Shown one piece after another: positions 44,072 to 53,237 of a stretch of DNA of 64,000 nucleotides. How positions within the stretch are numbered: the stretch's first letter is position 1; each line of letters begins with the position of its first letter. A model generated the notes under the pieces. The model did no database searches, was not told the origin of the DNA, and saw only the letters and a program-made list of their open reading frames with translations. A program made the position numbers and the translations under genes. Origin of the DNA: Nonomuraea typhae (GTDB lineage Bacteria > Actinomycetota > Actinomycetes > Streptosporangiales > Streptosporangiaceae); the NCBI RefSeq assembly GCF_009760925.1, contig NZ_VRLV01000001.1, positions 1,338,813 to 1,402,812 of the forward strand, written 5' to 3'.

Positions 44072-45007
44072 GTGCTGCCTGAGGTGGAATCCTGGTGGCA
44101 TCGCCGCACCTCATCCGCTGCCGACTGGCCCCTCGCCGGCCTTCTCGAGGCGAAGGGCGGCACCACGATCAGCGTCGTCCTGCCCGCCCGGGACGAGCGC
44201 GAGACCGTCGGCGACATCGTCACCGTCCTGCTGCGCGAGCTGCCCGCGCTGGTGGACGAGGTCGTGGTCATCGACTCCCGCTCCACCGACGACACCGCCC
44301 TGGTCGCCGCCCGCGCCGGCGCCGCCGTACACGCCCAGGACGACATCCTGCCCGGCCTCAAACCCCTGGACGGCAAGGGCGAAGCGCTCTGGAAGTCGCT
44401 CGCGGTGACCTCGGGCGACATCGTCGCCTTCGTGGACTCCGACATCCGCAACTTCCACCCGTCCCTGGTGACGGGTCTCCTCGGGCCGCTGCTGGCCCAC
44501 CCCGACATCGCGTACGTGAAGGGCTGCTACGACCGCCCGCTGCGCGGCGCCCCGACGGGCGGCGGCCGGGTGACGGAACTCGTCGCCCGCCCCCTGCTCA
44601 ACCTGCACTGGCCCGAGCTGGCCGGATTCATGCAGCCCCTGGCCGGCGAGTACGCGGGCCGGCGCACCGCCCTGGAGCGCATCCCCTTCATCACCGGGTA
44701 CGGCGTGGAACTGGGCATGCTCATCGACCTGCTGGCCCTGGCCGGCCTCGACGCCCTGGCCCAGGTGGACCTGGGGGCTCGCGAGCACTCACACCAGTCG
44801 ACCGAGGCGCTGGGCGCGATGGCCGCCCAGATCATGCTGGCGGCCTGGTCCCGCCTGGCCCGCGAAGCCAAGATCCACACGACCCACGAGCCCGCCCCCC
44901 GCCTCACCCAGTTCCGCCGCACCCCGACCGGCCACCACATCACCGACCGCGACGTCTCCATCGCCGAACGCCCGCCCATGCTCACGGTGGACGGCTACCG
45001 CCCCTGA
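44072..45007 (+). CDS. gpgS: Glucosyl-3-phosphoglycerate synthase
   Basis: 311 residues from GTG 44072, preceded by GGAGGGG; the frame is open 66 bases further but without a site. A GT81-type glycosyltransferase: TTISVVLPARDERETVGDIV, the metal-binding DSD in AFVDSDIRNFHP, the acceptor-site region YVKGCYDRPL and the GYGVELGMLID segment. It transfers glucose from a nucleotide sugar to 3-phosphoglycerate, the first step toward glucosylglycerate and methylglucose lipopolysaccharides. No gpgP phosphatase is adjacent. Confidence 0.95.
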   Translation: MLPEVESWWHRRTSSAADWPLAGLLEAKGGTTISVVLPARDERETVGDIVTVLLRELPALVDEVVVIDSRSTDDTALVAARAGAAVHAQDDILPGLKPLDGKGEALWKSLAVTSGDIVAFVDSDIRNFHPSLVTGLLGPLLAHPDIAYVKGCYDRPLRGAPTGGGRVTELVARPLLNLHWPELAGFMQPLAGEYAGRRTALERIPFITGYGVELGMLIDLLALAGLDALAQVDLGAREHSHQSTEALGAMAAQIMLAAWSRLAREAKIHTTHEPAPRLTQFRRTPTGHHITDRDVSIAERPPMLTVDGYRP

Positions 45008-45023
45008 TCCCGGAGCCGGAGGG

Positions 45024-45638
45024 TCAGGACTTCGAGACCTCGGCGGCGGACGGCAGGGCGGAGGCCACGAACGCGGCCAGGTGCTCGCGCATGACCTCCT
45101 GGCCGGCCAGGGAGTCGGCGTCCTCGCCCAGCATGATGCGGCCGAGCTGAGGCAGCATGGCCGGCAGCAACGCCAGCCCCGTGAGCAGGAACATCGTGCG
45201 CGCGGTCTCCCGGGAGGGCGTCTTCCCGAGCCCCTCGGCCAGGGAGACGTTCTTCCTCGCGCAACGCTCGACCCGGACCTCCTGCCCGGCCAGCAGGTCC
45301 TGGCCCCGGTAGTTGAGCGCCTCCCACATCAGCAGCCGCACGAGCTGGGGATGCTCGGCGTAGTAGGCCGACAGCCGCTGGACGTAGGCGGCCGGATCCC
45401 CGCCGGGCAGGGCGATCTGGGCGGTCAGCTCGTCGAGCGCTTCGTTGATGACGGCGTCGAAGAGCTTCTCCTTGTTGCCGAAGTGGCCGTAGATGCGCTC
45501 TTTGTTCACCCCGGCGCGCTCGGCGATCCGGTCGACGCGCGCGCCCGCGATGCCGTAGGCGGCGAACTCCTCGCGGGCCGCGTCCAGCAGGGCGGCGCGG
45601 GTGGCGGCGGTGGAGACCTTGGGTGCCATGTCCGGCAT
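45024..45638 (-). CDS. TetR-family repressor
   Basis: 204 residues from ATG 45638; an ATG at 45629 is an alternative. The N-terminal helix-turn-helix (LLDAAREEFAAYGIAGARVD then RIAERAGVNKERIYGHFGNK) occupies about 15-60, followed by an all-helical ligand domain. Divergent from an MFS exporter with three palindromes in the 80-base gap, the standard plan of a drug-responsive repressor and its efflux pump. Confidence 0.93.
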   Translation of the reverse strand: MPDMAPKVSTAATRAALLDAAREEFAAYGIAGARVDRIAERAGVNKERIYGHFGNKEKLFDAVINEALDELTAQIALPGGDPAAYVQRLSAYYAEHPQLVRLLMWEALNYRGQDLLAGQEVRVERCARKNVSLAEGLGKTPSRETARTMFLLTGLALLPAMLPQLGRIMLGEDADSLAGQEVMREHLAAFVASALPSAAEVSKS

Positions 45639-45649
45639 CTTACCTGCAT

Positions 45650-45699
45650 CCAACCAGTTGGTTGCTATCCAACTGTTCAGTTGACATCCAACTAGTTGG
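45650..45699. promoter_or_regulatory. TetR operator cluster
   Basis: Three related palindromes: CAACCAGTTGGTTG (45651-45664, one mismatch), AACTG-TT-CAGTT (45671-45682) and CCAACTAGTTGG (45688-45699, perfect). They fill the gap between the divergent repressor and transporter genes. Confidence 0.8.
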
Positions 45700-45718
45700 T
45701 TGGCTACGTTCCCGAGCC

Positions 45719-47128
45719 ATGGCAATCACGTCATCCCGCAAGCCCCGCCCCACCCCCACGGCCCCCGCCCCGCAAACGCGGCCGCCCTCGCCACCGGGCA
45801 CACCCGCGGCAGAGCCGCCAGAGCGCTCCGCTCCCTCGGCCGGTGCCCTATCGGAGGGTGCTTACGAGGCGGGCACCGCCAAGAGTGACGGCTCCACGAC
45901 GGATGCGCCCCCGCGAACCGTCACCCAGCCGGACACCCCCGAGCGGTACGCCCCCTTCGCCCGGACCCTCACGGTCTTCACCCTGGCCGCCGTCCTGGTC
46001 AGCGGCCAGCTCTACATCGTCATCCCCCTCCTGCACGACATGGCCACCTCCTGGTCTGCGACCACGTCCGGCCTGGCCTGGCTGGTGACGGCGTTCGCCA
46101 TCGGCTACGGCGTCGGCTTCCTGCTGTTCGGCCCCCTGTCCGACCGCTTCGGCCGCCGCCGGCTCCTGATGTACGGCCTGCCGCTGGCGGCCGTGGCCAC
46201 CGCGGCGGTGACCCTGAGCCCGACCCCTGAGGCGGCCACCGCCCTGAGGCTGATCCAGGGCGTGGCCGTGGCGAGCTTCCCTCCGGCCGCCCTGGCCTAC
46301 CTGGCCGAACGCGTCGACCCGAGGCGCAGGGCCATCGCCGTCTCCGCCGTGACCGCCGCCTTCCTGGCCTCCGCCGTACTGCTCCAGGTGGGCGCGCAGC
46401 TCCTCGTCCCCCTGACCGGCTGGCGGGCCCCGTTCCTGATCTCGGCCGCCGGCCTGGCCCTGGCGGCCCCGGCCATCGCCCTGATCATGCTCCCCGACAC
46501 CCCGCGCCCCGGGACCGGCGGCTCCGTTCTGGCCTCGTACAGGGCGCTGCCCGGCCTGCTGTTCCACCGCACCCTGCTGCCCCGCTACCTGGCCACGCTG
46601 ATCCTGATGGTCGGTTTCGTGGCCGTCTACACCGCCCTCCAGCTCTACGGCGTCACCTCCCCGGCCCAGCTCCTGGCCCTGCGTGCCGCCGGCTTGCCGG
46701 CGATCGTCCTGATCCCGCTGCTCATGCCCTGGCTGGGCCGTATGCCGGCCCCGGCGAGAGCCGCCACGTTCCTGGCGATCGGCGCGCTCAGCCTGGCCGC
46801 CGTGGCCCTGACCACTCCGTCGATCACGCCGCTGGCGGTCCTGCTGGCCCTGTACGTGGCGGCGATCGCAGGCGCCCTGCCCGGCCTGAACGAGGCGATC
46901 TCCGCCGCCGCCGGCCCGGCTCGCGGCAGCGCCCTGGCCCTGTTCTCCTTCGCCCTGGCGGCGGGCAGCGGCGTCGGCCCGCAGATGGCGGCCGCGTTCC
47001 CCGCCTTCACCCCTCTGGTGTACGGCGTGGCCGCCACCATGACCGTCGCCGCCGTGGCAGTCGTGATCTCGGCCCGCCGCGCCGTACCCCTCAGCTCTTC
47101 TCCGCGCCCTCGTTCGGGTCGCGGATGA
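45719..47128 (+). CDS. MFS transporter
   Basis: 469 residues from ATG 45719. A Pro-rich cytoplasmic N-terminus of about 80 residues precedes twelve membrane helices. The motif-A loop GPLSDRFGRRRLLMYG lies between helices 2 and 3. It resembles YnfM/arabinose-efflux-type permeases. The TetR gene is divergent, so its substrate probably relieves repression. The last 38 bases overlap the convergent sugar-permease gene. Confidence 0.92.
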   Translation: MAITSSRKPRPTPTAPAPQTRPPSPPGTPAAEPPERSAPSAGALSEGAYEAGTAKSDGSTTDAPPRTVTQPDTPERYAPFARTLTVFTLAAVLVSGQLYIVIPLLHDMATSWSATTSGLAWLVTAFAIGYGVGFLLFGPLSDRFGRRRLLMYGLPLAAVATAAVTLSPTPEAATALRLIQGVAVASFPPAALAYLAERVDPRRRAIAVSAVTAAFLASAVLLQVGAQLLVPLTGWRAPFLISAAGLALAAPAIALIMLPDTPRPGTGGSVLASYRALPGLLFHRTLLPRYLATLILMVGFVAVYTALQLYGVTSPAQLLALRAAGLPAIVLIPLLMPWLGRMPAPARAATFLAIGALSLAAVALTTPSITPLAVLLALYVAAIAGALPGLNEAISAAAGPARGSALALFSFALAAGSGVGPQMAAAFPAFTPLVYGVAATMTVAAVAVVISARRAVPLSSSPRPRSGRG

Positions 47129-47897
47129 AGTAGCGCTGGAACACGATGAAGATGACCGCGACCGGGATCGTGGCCAGGAGGGCGGCGGCGAGCTTGAGCG
47201 GGAACTGGGTGCCGCCTCCGAGCGAGCCGCTGACCAGGTCGGCCAGTCCGCGCGGGAGGGTGAACAGGGCCGGGTCCTGGACGGCGACCAGGGTGTGCGG
47301 GAACTCGTTCCAGGAGCTCTGGAACGACAGGATCGTCAGGGTGATCAGCGCCGGCCGGGACATCGGGAGCACCACGGACCAGAAGACGCGGAACGTCCCG
47401 GCGCCGTCGATGCGGGCGGCCTCCTCGACGCTGCGCGGCACCGATTCGAAGAACTGTTTCATCACGAACACCCCGGCGGCGTCCGCGACGATCGGGAGGA
47501 TCAACGCCAGGTAGGAGTCATACATCCCCAACGTATTCAAGACCAGAAATTTCGGGATAAAGAGCACGACGCCGGGCACCGCCATCACCGCGATCACCGC
47601 CGCGAACACCCCGGCCCGGCCCCGGAAGCGCAACCGGGCCAGCGCGTACCCGGCCATCGAGTCCAGCAGCACCCGCCCCAGCGTGACCACCACCGTGACC
47701 AGCAGCGAGTTCCCCAGCCAGACCGGCAGATCCGTCCCGAGGAACACCCGCTCGAACGCCGACGACGTCGCCGGATGCGGAATCGGCGACAGCGGATGGG
47801 CGGCGGCGTCGGGGTCGGTCTTGAAGGCGTTCGCGATCTGGAGGACGAACGGGAAGACGAAGACCGCCGAGAAGACGATCAGCGGGATCCGCCTCAT
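47091..47897 (-). CDS. Sugar ABC transporter permease (MalG-like)
   Basis: 268 residues from ATG 47897, which overlaps the upstream permease by 4 bases. Six membrane helices and the EAA loop (VEEAARIDGAGTFRVFWSVV) that docks the ATPase. Partner of the 47894-48877 permease. No ATPase gene in the cluster, so a shared MsiK-type ATPase is likely. Confidence 0.95.
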   Translation of the reverse strand: MRRIPLIVFSAVFVFPFVLQIANAFKTDPDAAAHPLSPIPHPATSSAFERVFLGTDLPVWLGNSLLVTVVVTLGRVLLDSMAGYALARLRFRGRAGVFAAVIAVMAVPGVVLFIPKFLVLNTLGMYDSYLALILPIVADAAGVFVMKQFFESVPRSVEEAARIDGAGTFRVFWSVVLPMSRPALITLTILSFQSSWNEFPHTLVAVQDPALFTLPRGLADLVSGSLGGGTQFPLKLAAALLATIPVAVIFIVFQRYFIRDPNEGAEKS

Positions 47898-48877
47898 GGC
47901 CGCCGCTCCCTCATGACCCAGCGCTGGAACAACGTCAGCAGCACGATGATGAGGAAGAGCACGAACGAGATCGCCGTGCCGGCGCCGTAGTCGAAGTCGC
48001 GGAAGGCCGTCCGGTACGACAGGAACGCCGGGGTCAGCGTGGTCTTGGCGGGATCGCCCTGGCTCATCACGTAGATCTGGTCGAACACCTGCCAGGTGCC
48101 GATCAGCCCGAGCGTCAGCACGAGGAACATGGCCGGCTTGAGCTGCGGCAACGTCACCCGCCAGAAGCGCTGCGCACGGGTGGCCCCGTCGATCATGGCC
48201 GCCTCGTCGAGCGCCTTCGGGATGTTCTGCAACGCCGCGAGGAACATCAGCATGAACGTGCCCGACGTCGTCCACACCACCAGCACGATGATCGCGCACA
48301 TCGCCACGCTCGGCCCGGACAGCCAGTCCCACCAGGTCAGCCCGAGCACGCCGTTCTCGGTCAGTACGGCCGGCGGCTCCCCGACGATCAGCTGGATCAC
48401 CCCGCGCGGGTCGGAGAACCACTGCGGCCCCTCCACTCCCGCATACGCGAGCAGCTGGTTGACCGCCCCCGAGTTGCTGAAGATGAACAGGAACACCACG
48501 CTGATCGCCACGGAACTGGTGACCGAGGGGAAGTAGAACGCGGTCCGGAAGTAGGCCCTGCGCTTGTTCACCGCCAGCGCGAGGAACAGGGCCAGCGCCG
48601 TCTGCAGCGGCACGACCACGGCCACGTAGTAGACGTTGTTGCGGATGCTGGTCATGAAGTTCTCGCGGGCCAGGCCGTCCTCGGTGAACAGCCGCGCGTA
48701 GTTGTCCCCTCCGACGAACGGCACGCCGGAGCGGAAGGGACTGCCCTGCCCGTTCCACCCCGTCAGGCTCACCCAGAGCGCCATCAGGATGGGCAGCAGC
48801 AGGAACAGGCCGAGGATGGCCACCACCGGCGCCACGAACAGCCACCCCGCGAGGTTCTCCCTGGTACGGCTGCGCAT
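47894..48877 (-). CDS. Sugar ABC transporter permease (MalF-like)
   Basis: 327 residues with six helices and the EAA loop (LDEAAMIDGATRAQRFWRVT). A sizeable external loop between helices 1 and 2 region (GWNGQGSPFRSGVPFVGGDN) is typical of MalF-type subunits of this CUT1 class. Follows the binding-protein gene by 4 bases. Confidence 0.95.
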   Translation of the reverse strand: MRSRTRENLAGWLFVAPVVAILGLFLLLPILMALWVSLTGWNGQGSPFRSGVPFVGGDNYARLFTEDGLARENFMTSIRNNVYYVAVVVPLQTALALFLALAVNKRRAYFRTAFYFPSVTSSVAISVVFLFIFSNSGAVNQLLAYAGVEGPQWFSDPRGVIQLIVGEPPAVLTENGVLGLTWWDWLSGPSVAMCAIIVLVVWTTSGTFMLMFLAALQNIPKALDEAAMIDGATRAQRFWRVTLPQLKPAMFLVLTLGLIGTWQVFDQIYVMSQGDPAKTTLTPAFLSYRTAFRDFDYGAGTAISFVLFLIIVLLTLFQRWVMRERRP

Positions 48878-48881
48878 GACG

Positions 48882-50105
48882 TCAGCCGAGGGCGCTCTCG
48901 GTGTTCTTCTGCAGCCTGGCCAGGATCTCCTTGGGGTCCTTGGCGGCCAGCTGCTGCAGCCCGGTGTCGAAGTCGGCCAGGACGCTGTCCATCTTGGGGA
49001 CGTTCACCGGTCCTTGGGCGTATGCGGCGCCGTTGACGAAGGCGGCGTCGCCGGGGAACTCCTTGAGGTAGGCGTCCTTGGCCGACTGCCGCGAGGGCAT
49101 GACGCCGAAGGCCCTGGCGAAGGCGAGCTGCCGCTCGGGCCTGGTCATCGCCTCGACGAAGTCGACGGCCGCCGCCTTGTTGGCCGAGCGGGCCGCGATG
49201 CCCCAGCAGTTGGTGAACGACAGGGTGCCCTTGCCCTTGGGCCCGGCGGGCAGCTCGTGCACCGAGTACGCCACGTCGGGATAGTCGGCCCTCATCGCCC
49301 CCCTGATCCAGTTGCCCTCGATCGTCATCGCGGCCTTGCCCTTGCCGAACGCCTCGCCGCCCCACTCCGCGTCCAGCGCCTTGGCGTACTGGATCCGCTT
49401 GCCGGCCAGCAGTCCCTTGACGTACTCCAGCGCGGCGAGGTTCTCCGGGCTGTCGCCGGTGGCCTGCTTGCCGTCCTCGCTGGTGATCCAGCCGCCGGCG
49501 GCCACCATGAACACGCCCAGCCGGTCCCTCGTCTCGCCGAACGCCAGCGGCGTCACCCCCTTGATCTTCTTGGTGACCGCCGCCAGTTCCTCCCAGGTGG
49601 CCGGGATGTCACCGGGCCCCAGGCCGTTCTTCTTCCACAGCTCGTCGTTGACGATCAGCGCGAGCGTGGAGAAGTCCTTGGGCGCGCAGTAGAACGTCCC
49701 GTTGTAGGTGAACGTCTCACGCAGGGTCGGGTAGAAGTCCTGGCTGCCGGAGAGCTTGCCGGCGTACGGCTCCAGCGCGCCGACGCTGGCGTAGTCGGCG
49801 AAGCGCGCGGCGTCCACGTAGAAGACGTCCGGCGGGCTGCTGCCGGCCAGCGCCTGGCCGAGCTGCTGGTGGATGTCCTGGGCGGGGGTGACGGTGGCGG
49901 TGTTCCCGCCGGCCGCGGCCCATTCCGCGGCCGCCTGCTTGACCGCGGCGGTCTCGGCGTCGCCGGAGGAGGCCATGAGGACCTGGAGCGCGGCGGGGCC
50001 GCCGGTCCGCTGCTTCGGCGCGGCCCGCCGGTCGTCGAAGCCACTGCCACAGGCCGTGGCCGACAGGAGTACGGCTGCCGCCGCGGGGATCGCGAGGCGT
50101 TTCAT
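48882..50105 (-). CDS. Sugar ABC transporter substrate-binding lipoprotein
   Basis: 407 residues. Lipobox LLSATAC with Cys19. A CUT1 family-1 solute-binding fold: PDVFYVDAARFADYASVGAL, FYCAPKDFSTLALIVNDELW and AMTIEGNWIRGAMRADYPDV. Together with the two permeases and the LacI regulator it forms an oligosaccharide importer. The divergent glycogen-debranching-type glucosidase suggests an alpha-glucan or malto-oligosaccharide ligand. Confidence 0.95.
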   Translation of the reverse strand: MKRLAIPAAAAVLLSATACGSGFDDRRAAPKQRTGGPAALQVLMASSGDAETAAVKQAAAEWAAAGGNTATVTPAQDIHQQLGQALAGSSPPDVFYVDAARFADYASVGALEPYAGKLSGSQDFYPTLRETFTYNGTFYCAPKDFSTLALIVNDELWKKNGLGPGDIPATWEELAAVTKKIKGVTPLAFGETRDRLGVFMVAAGGWITSEDGKQATGDSPENLAALEYVKGLLAGKRIQYAKALDAEWGGEAFGKGKAAMTIEGNWIRGAMRADYPDVAYSVHELPAGPKGKGTLSFTNCWGIAARSANKAAAVDFVEAMTRPERQLAFARAFGVMPSRQSAKDAYLKEFPGDAAFVNGAAYAQGPVNVPKMDSVLADFDTGLQQLAAKDPKEILARLQKNTESALG

Positions 50106-51067
50106 GGGCGGGGGTCCTTTCGGATGACCAGGGAGGGGGTGAGCAGCACGTGGGAGGCGCCGGGCCGGTCGGAGAGCCGGTCGGTGAGGAGCTCCACACA
50201 GCGCGCCGCCGCCTCGGCCAGGGGCTGGCCGAGGCTGGTGAGCCCGACGGCCGCGGCCACGGGCGTGTCGTCGAACCCGACCACGGCCGGGGTGACCTGC
50301 AGGGCGCCCAGGGCCACCGCGTCGCTGACGCAGACCAGGGCGCCGGCGCCCCGCGCCACCAGGTCTTCGGCCGCCGCCCGCCCCTGGGCCACCGAGCCGT
50401 CGGTCTCCGCGGCGAGCGCGGCGTCGAGTCCTTCGGCGGCCAGCGCCCTGGACCAGCCGGCCCTGCGGTCGTCGCCGACGCCGGAGCCCGCCTCCCAGCC
50501 GATGAACCCGATCCGCCGGTGCCCGCCGTCGAGCAGGTGCCGGGTGGCCGCCTCGGTACCCGCGGCGCCATCCACGTCGACCCAGGGGTGGGCGGCGGCC
50601 GGCGCGTCCCAGGGGCGGCCGAAGGTGACGAACGGCAGCCCGCGCTCGGCCAGCCAGGCGGCGCGCGCATCGCCGTGGTGGGTGCTGGTCAGCACGAACC
50701 CGTCGGGCTCGAACTCGCCCAGCAGCTGATCGATCGTGGCGATCTCGGAACGATCGTCGTCGGCGGCGTAGAGCAGGACGCGGTAGCCGGATCTGGCCGC
50801 CGATTCGGTGAGCCCGTGCAGGAAACGGTCGAAGACGTTCATGCCATCCTGGGTCGCCTCGATCCGGATGGCCAGCAGCCGCGACCGGCCGGTACGCATC
50901 TGCCGGGCCGCGGCACTCACCCGGTAGCCGAGTGCCTCCACGGCCGCGAGCACGCGCTGCCGGGTCTCCTCCTTGACGATCTCGGGGGAGTTCAGCACGT
51001 TCGACACCGTCTGGCGGGACACGTTGGCAGAGCGCGCCACGTCGGCGATCGTCACCTTTTCCGCCAT
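50102..51067 (-). CDS. LacI-family repressor of the sugar operon
   Basis: 321 residues. N-terminal LacI helix-turn-helix (VTIADVARSANVSRQTVSNV, about 4-23) with hinge helix, then a periplasmic-binding-protein-like effector domain. It overlaps the binding-protein gene by 4 bases, so it is the first gene of the transport operon. Two inverted operators lie just upstream. Confidence 0.95.
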   Translation of the reverse strand: MAEKVTIADVARSANVSRQTVSNVLNSPEIVKEETRQRVLAAVEALGYRVSAAARQMRTGRSRLLAIRIEATQDGMNVFDRFLHGLTESAARSGYRVLLYAADDDRSEIATIDQLLGEFEPDGFVLTSTHHGDARAAWLAERGLPFVTFGRPWDAPAAAHPWVDVDGAAGTEAATRHLLDGGHRRIGFIGWEAGSGVGDDRRAGWSRALAAEGLDAALAAETDGSVAQGRAAAEDLVARGAGALVCVSDAVALGALQVTPAVVGFDDTPVAAAVGLTSLGQPLAEAAARCVELLTDRLSDRPGASHVLLTPSLVIRKDPRP

Positions 51068-51085
51068 TTATGCCCTTTCTAAAGG

Positions 51086-51129
51086 TTTGATCGATCTAAA
51101 AGGCTTGTGACAGGATTAGATCGATCAAA
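51086..51129. promoter_or_regulatory. Paired LacI operators
   Basis: TTTGATCGATCTAA (51086-51099) and its exact complement (51116-51129), each itself nearly palindromic around ATCGAT. They lie between the divergent lacI-type gene and the glucosidase, placed to repress both promoters. Confidence 0.88.
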
Positions 51130-51156
51130 TAGACGGAGTGTCAAGGGGGCTTCACC

Positions 51157-53187
51157 GTGCACGACCACCGCCCGCAACCGCTGCTCCACGACCTCGTCGG
51201 CACCGTCATGGCGCCGACGAGCGCGCTGAGCGGCGCCGACGGCCAGATCAGGTCCCTCGGCGTGCAGGGACTCTTCCACGCCGACGCACGGGTGCTCTCC
51301 CTGGCCAGACTCGAGCTCGACGGCCGCGAACCCGAGCCGATCGGCCACGCCGTACCCGCTCCCGGAGTCTCCCATTTCGTCTCCCTGGCACGCTGGCTCG
51401 GCGACCGCGCCACCGACCCGACCGTCCGCGTGGACCGGGTCCGCACGATCACGCCCGGCGCCATGCGGGAGGAGATCACGATCGCCTCCACCGCCTCCGC
51501 GCCCGTCACCTGCACGGTCACCGTCGCGCTGAGCTGTGACCTGGCCGCCGTCGAGGTGGTCAAGTCGGGCGGCGCCGCCGTACCCCTCACCCCCGAGGCC
51601 GCCGGCGCCACGCTGACCTGGCAGGCGAACGGGACCCGGGTCATCGCCACCGCCGCGTCCGGTGACGCGGGCGCCGCGGCGTTGCGGTGGGAGGTGACCG
51701 TCGCGCCCGGCGAGCGCCTGACCACGCGCTGGGAGGTCTCCGTCACCGACTCGGGCGCGGTCGTCGCCGCGCCCCCGGGGCCGCGGGAGTGGAGCAGGCC
51801 GCGGGTCGAGGCGGACGACACCCGTCTGGTACGGCTGGCCCGCCAGTCGCTCGACGACCTGGAGTCGCTGCGGCTCACCGAGATCGCGGCGCCGGGGGAC
51901 ACGTTTCTGGGGGCCGGTGTGCCCTGGTATCTGACGTTGTTCGGCCGGGACAGCATCTGGGCGGCCCGCATGCTGCTGCCGCTCGGGACCGAGCTGGCCG
52001 CGGGGACCCTGCGGGTGCTGGCCCGGCGGCAGGGCGTCAAGGTCGACGCGGACACGGGCGAGGCGCCGGGCAAGATCATGCATGAGCTGCGGCGGCACGA
52101 GTTCGCCGTCGAGGGGAGCGGGTTCCACCTGCCGCCCGCCTATTACGGGACCATCGACGCCACTCCGCTCTGGATCGCGCTCCTGCATGACGCGTGGCGG
52201 TGGGGGCTGCCCGAGGGCGAGGTGGCCGCGTTGCTGCCCGCGCTGGAGGCGGCGCTCGGGTGGCTGGCCGATCATGGGGACGCCGACGGCGACGGGTTCC
52301 TCGAGTACCTCGACACCAGCGGGCGCGGGCTGGCCAACCAGGGCTGGAAGGACTCCGGCGACGCCGTGCGCTTCCGGGACGGCCGGCGGGGCGAGCCGCC
52401 CATCGCGCTGGTCGAGGTCCAGGGGTACGCCTACGAGGCGGCCGTCGCGGGGGCGGCGTTGCTGGAGGCGTTCGGACGGCCGGGGGGCTCGCGCTGGCTG
52501 GACTACGCGGGGCGGCTGGCGGAGCGCTTCCGGGAGCGGTTCTGGGTGGACGGCGGATATCCGGCACTGGCCCTCGATCGGGACAAGCGGCCGGTTGACG
52601 CGCTGACCAGCAACATCGGGCACCTGCTCGGGACCGGGATCCTGTGCGCGGCGGAGGAGCGGCAGATAGCCCAGACACTGAAAAATCCGGCTATGTCGGG
52701 TGGGTTTGGGTTGCGGACGATGTCGAGGGACGACGCGGGGTTCAGCCCCCACTCGTACCACTGCGGCTCCATCTGGGCCCACGACACCGCCATCGTGATC
52801 TCCGGCCTGGCCCGCACCGGCCACGGGGAACTGGCCGCCGGACTGGCGCAGGGAATTCTGGCGGCGGCCGAGACCTTCGGCTACCGGCTGCCCGAACTTC
52901 ACGCCGGGGACGACCGCCGCCTGATGGGTCGGGCCGTGCCGTACCCTGCGGCCTGCCGTCCCCAAGCCTGGTCGGCGGCGGCGGCGATCGCCATCTTGCA
53001 GGCTGCCGCAGGGATCTATCCGGATGTTCCCGGCGGGCGGGTGACGGTCCGTCCGCTGCCCGGCGCGCCCCTGGGCGCACTGGCCGTGCGCGGGCTGCGA
53101 GTGGCCGGGGCGGCGGTGGACGTGACGGTCGACGGGTACGGCACGGCGCAGGTCACCGGGCTGCCGCCGGGCATCGAGGTGGTGTGA
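51157..53187 (+). CDS. Glycogen-debranching-type amylo-alpha-1,6-glucosidase
   Basis: 676 residues from GTG 51157. The N-terminal DUF/GDE_N_bis beta-sandwich (about 1-210, LGVQGLFHADARVLSLARLE) is followed by an (alpha/alpha)6 barrel. Conserved acidic segments include PWYLTLFGRDSIWAARM, GWKDSGDAVRF and SYHCGSIWAHDTAIV. Such enzymes hydrolyse branch or terminal glucosidic bonds of oligosaccharides; no signal peptide, so it acts in the cytosol on imported sugar. Controlled by the LacI operators shared with the transporter. Confidence 0.92.
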   Translation: MHDHRPQPLLHDLVGTVMAPTSALSGADGQIRSLGVQGLFHADARVLSLARLELDGREPEPIGHAVPAPGVSHFVSLARWLGDRATDPTVRVDRVRTITPGAMREEITIASTASAPVTCTVTVALSCDLAAVEVVKSGGAAVPLTPEAAGATLTWQANGTRVIATAASGDAGAAALRWEVTVAPGERLTTRWEVSVTDSGAVVAAPPGPREWSRPRVEADDTRLVRLARQSLDDLESLRLTEIAAPGDTFLGAGVPWYLTLFGRDSIWAARMLLPLGTELAAGTLRVLARRQGVKVDADTGEAPGKIMHELRRHEFAVEGSGFHLPPAYYGTIDATPLWIALLHDAWRWGLPEGEVAALLPALEAALGWLADHGDADGDGFLEYLDTSGRGLANQGWKDSGDAVRFRDGRRGEPPIALVEVQGYAYEAAVAGAALLEAFGRPGGSRWLDYAGRLAERFRERFWVDGGYPALALDRDKRPVDALTSNIGHLLGTGILCAAEERQIAQTLKNPAMSGGFGLRTMSRDDAGFSPHSYHCGSIWAHDTAIVISGLARTGHGELAAGLAQGILAAAETFGYRLPELHAGDDRRLMGRAVPYPAACRPQAWSAAAAIAILQAAAGIYPDVPGGRVTVRPLPGAPLGALAVRGLRVAGAAVDVTVDGYGTAQVTGLPPGIEVV

Positions 53188-53237
53188 GCCGGGCTTGGGC
53201 ACGTCGTCCGGCGTACGGGATCTGGTGCGGCCGTCGG

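Noticed and set aside
51079..53202. 707-residue minus-strand frame opposite the glucosidase
   Set aside because: No motif, and composition typical of antisense frames; the plus strand has the catalytic glucosidase segments.
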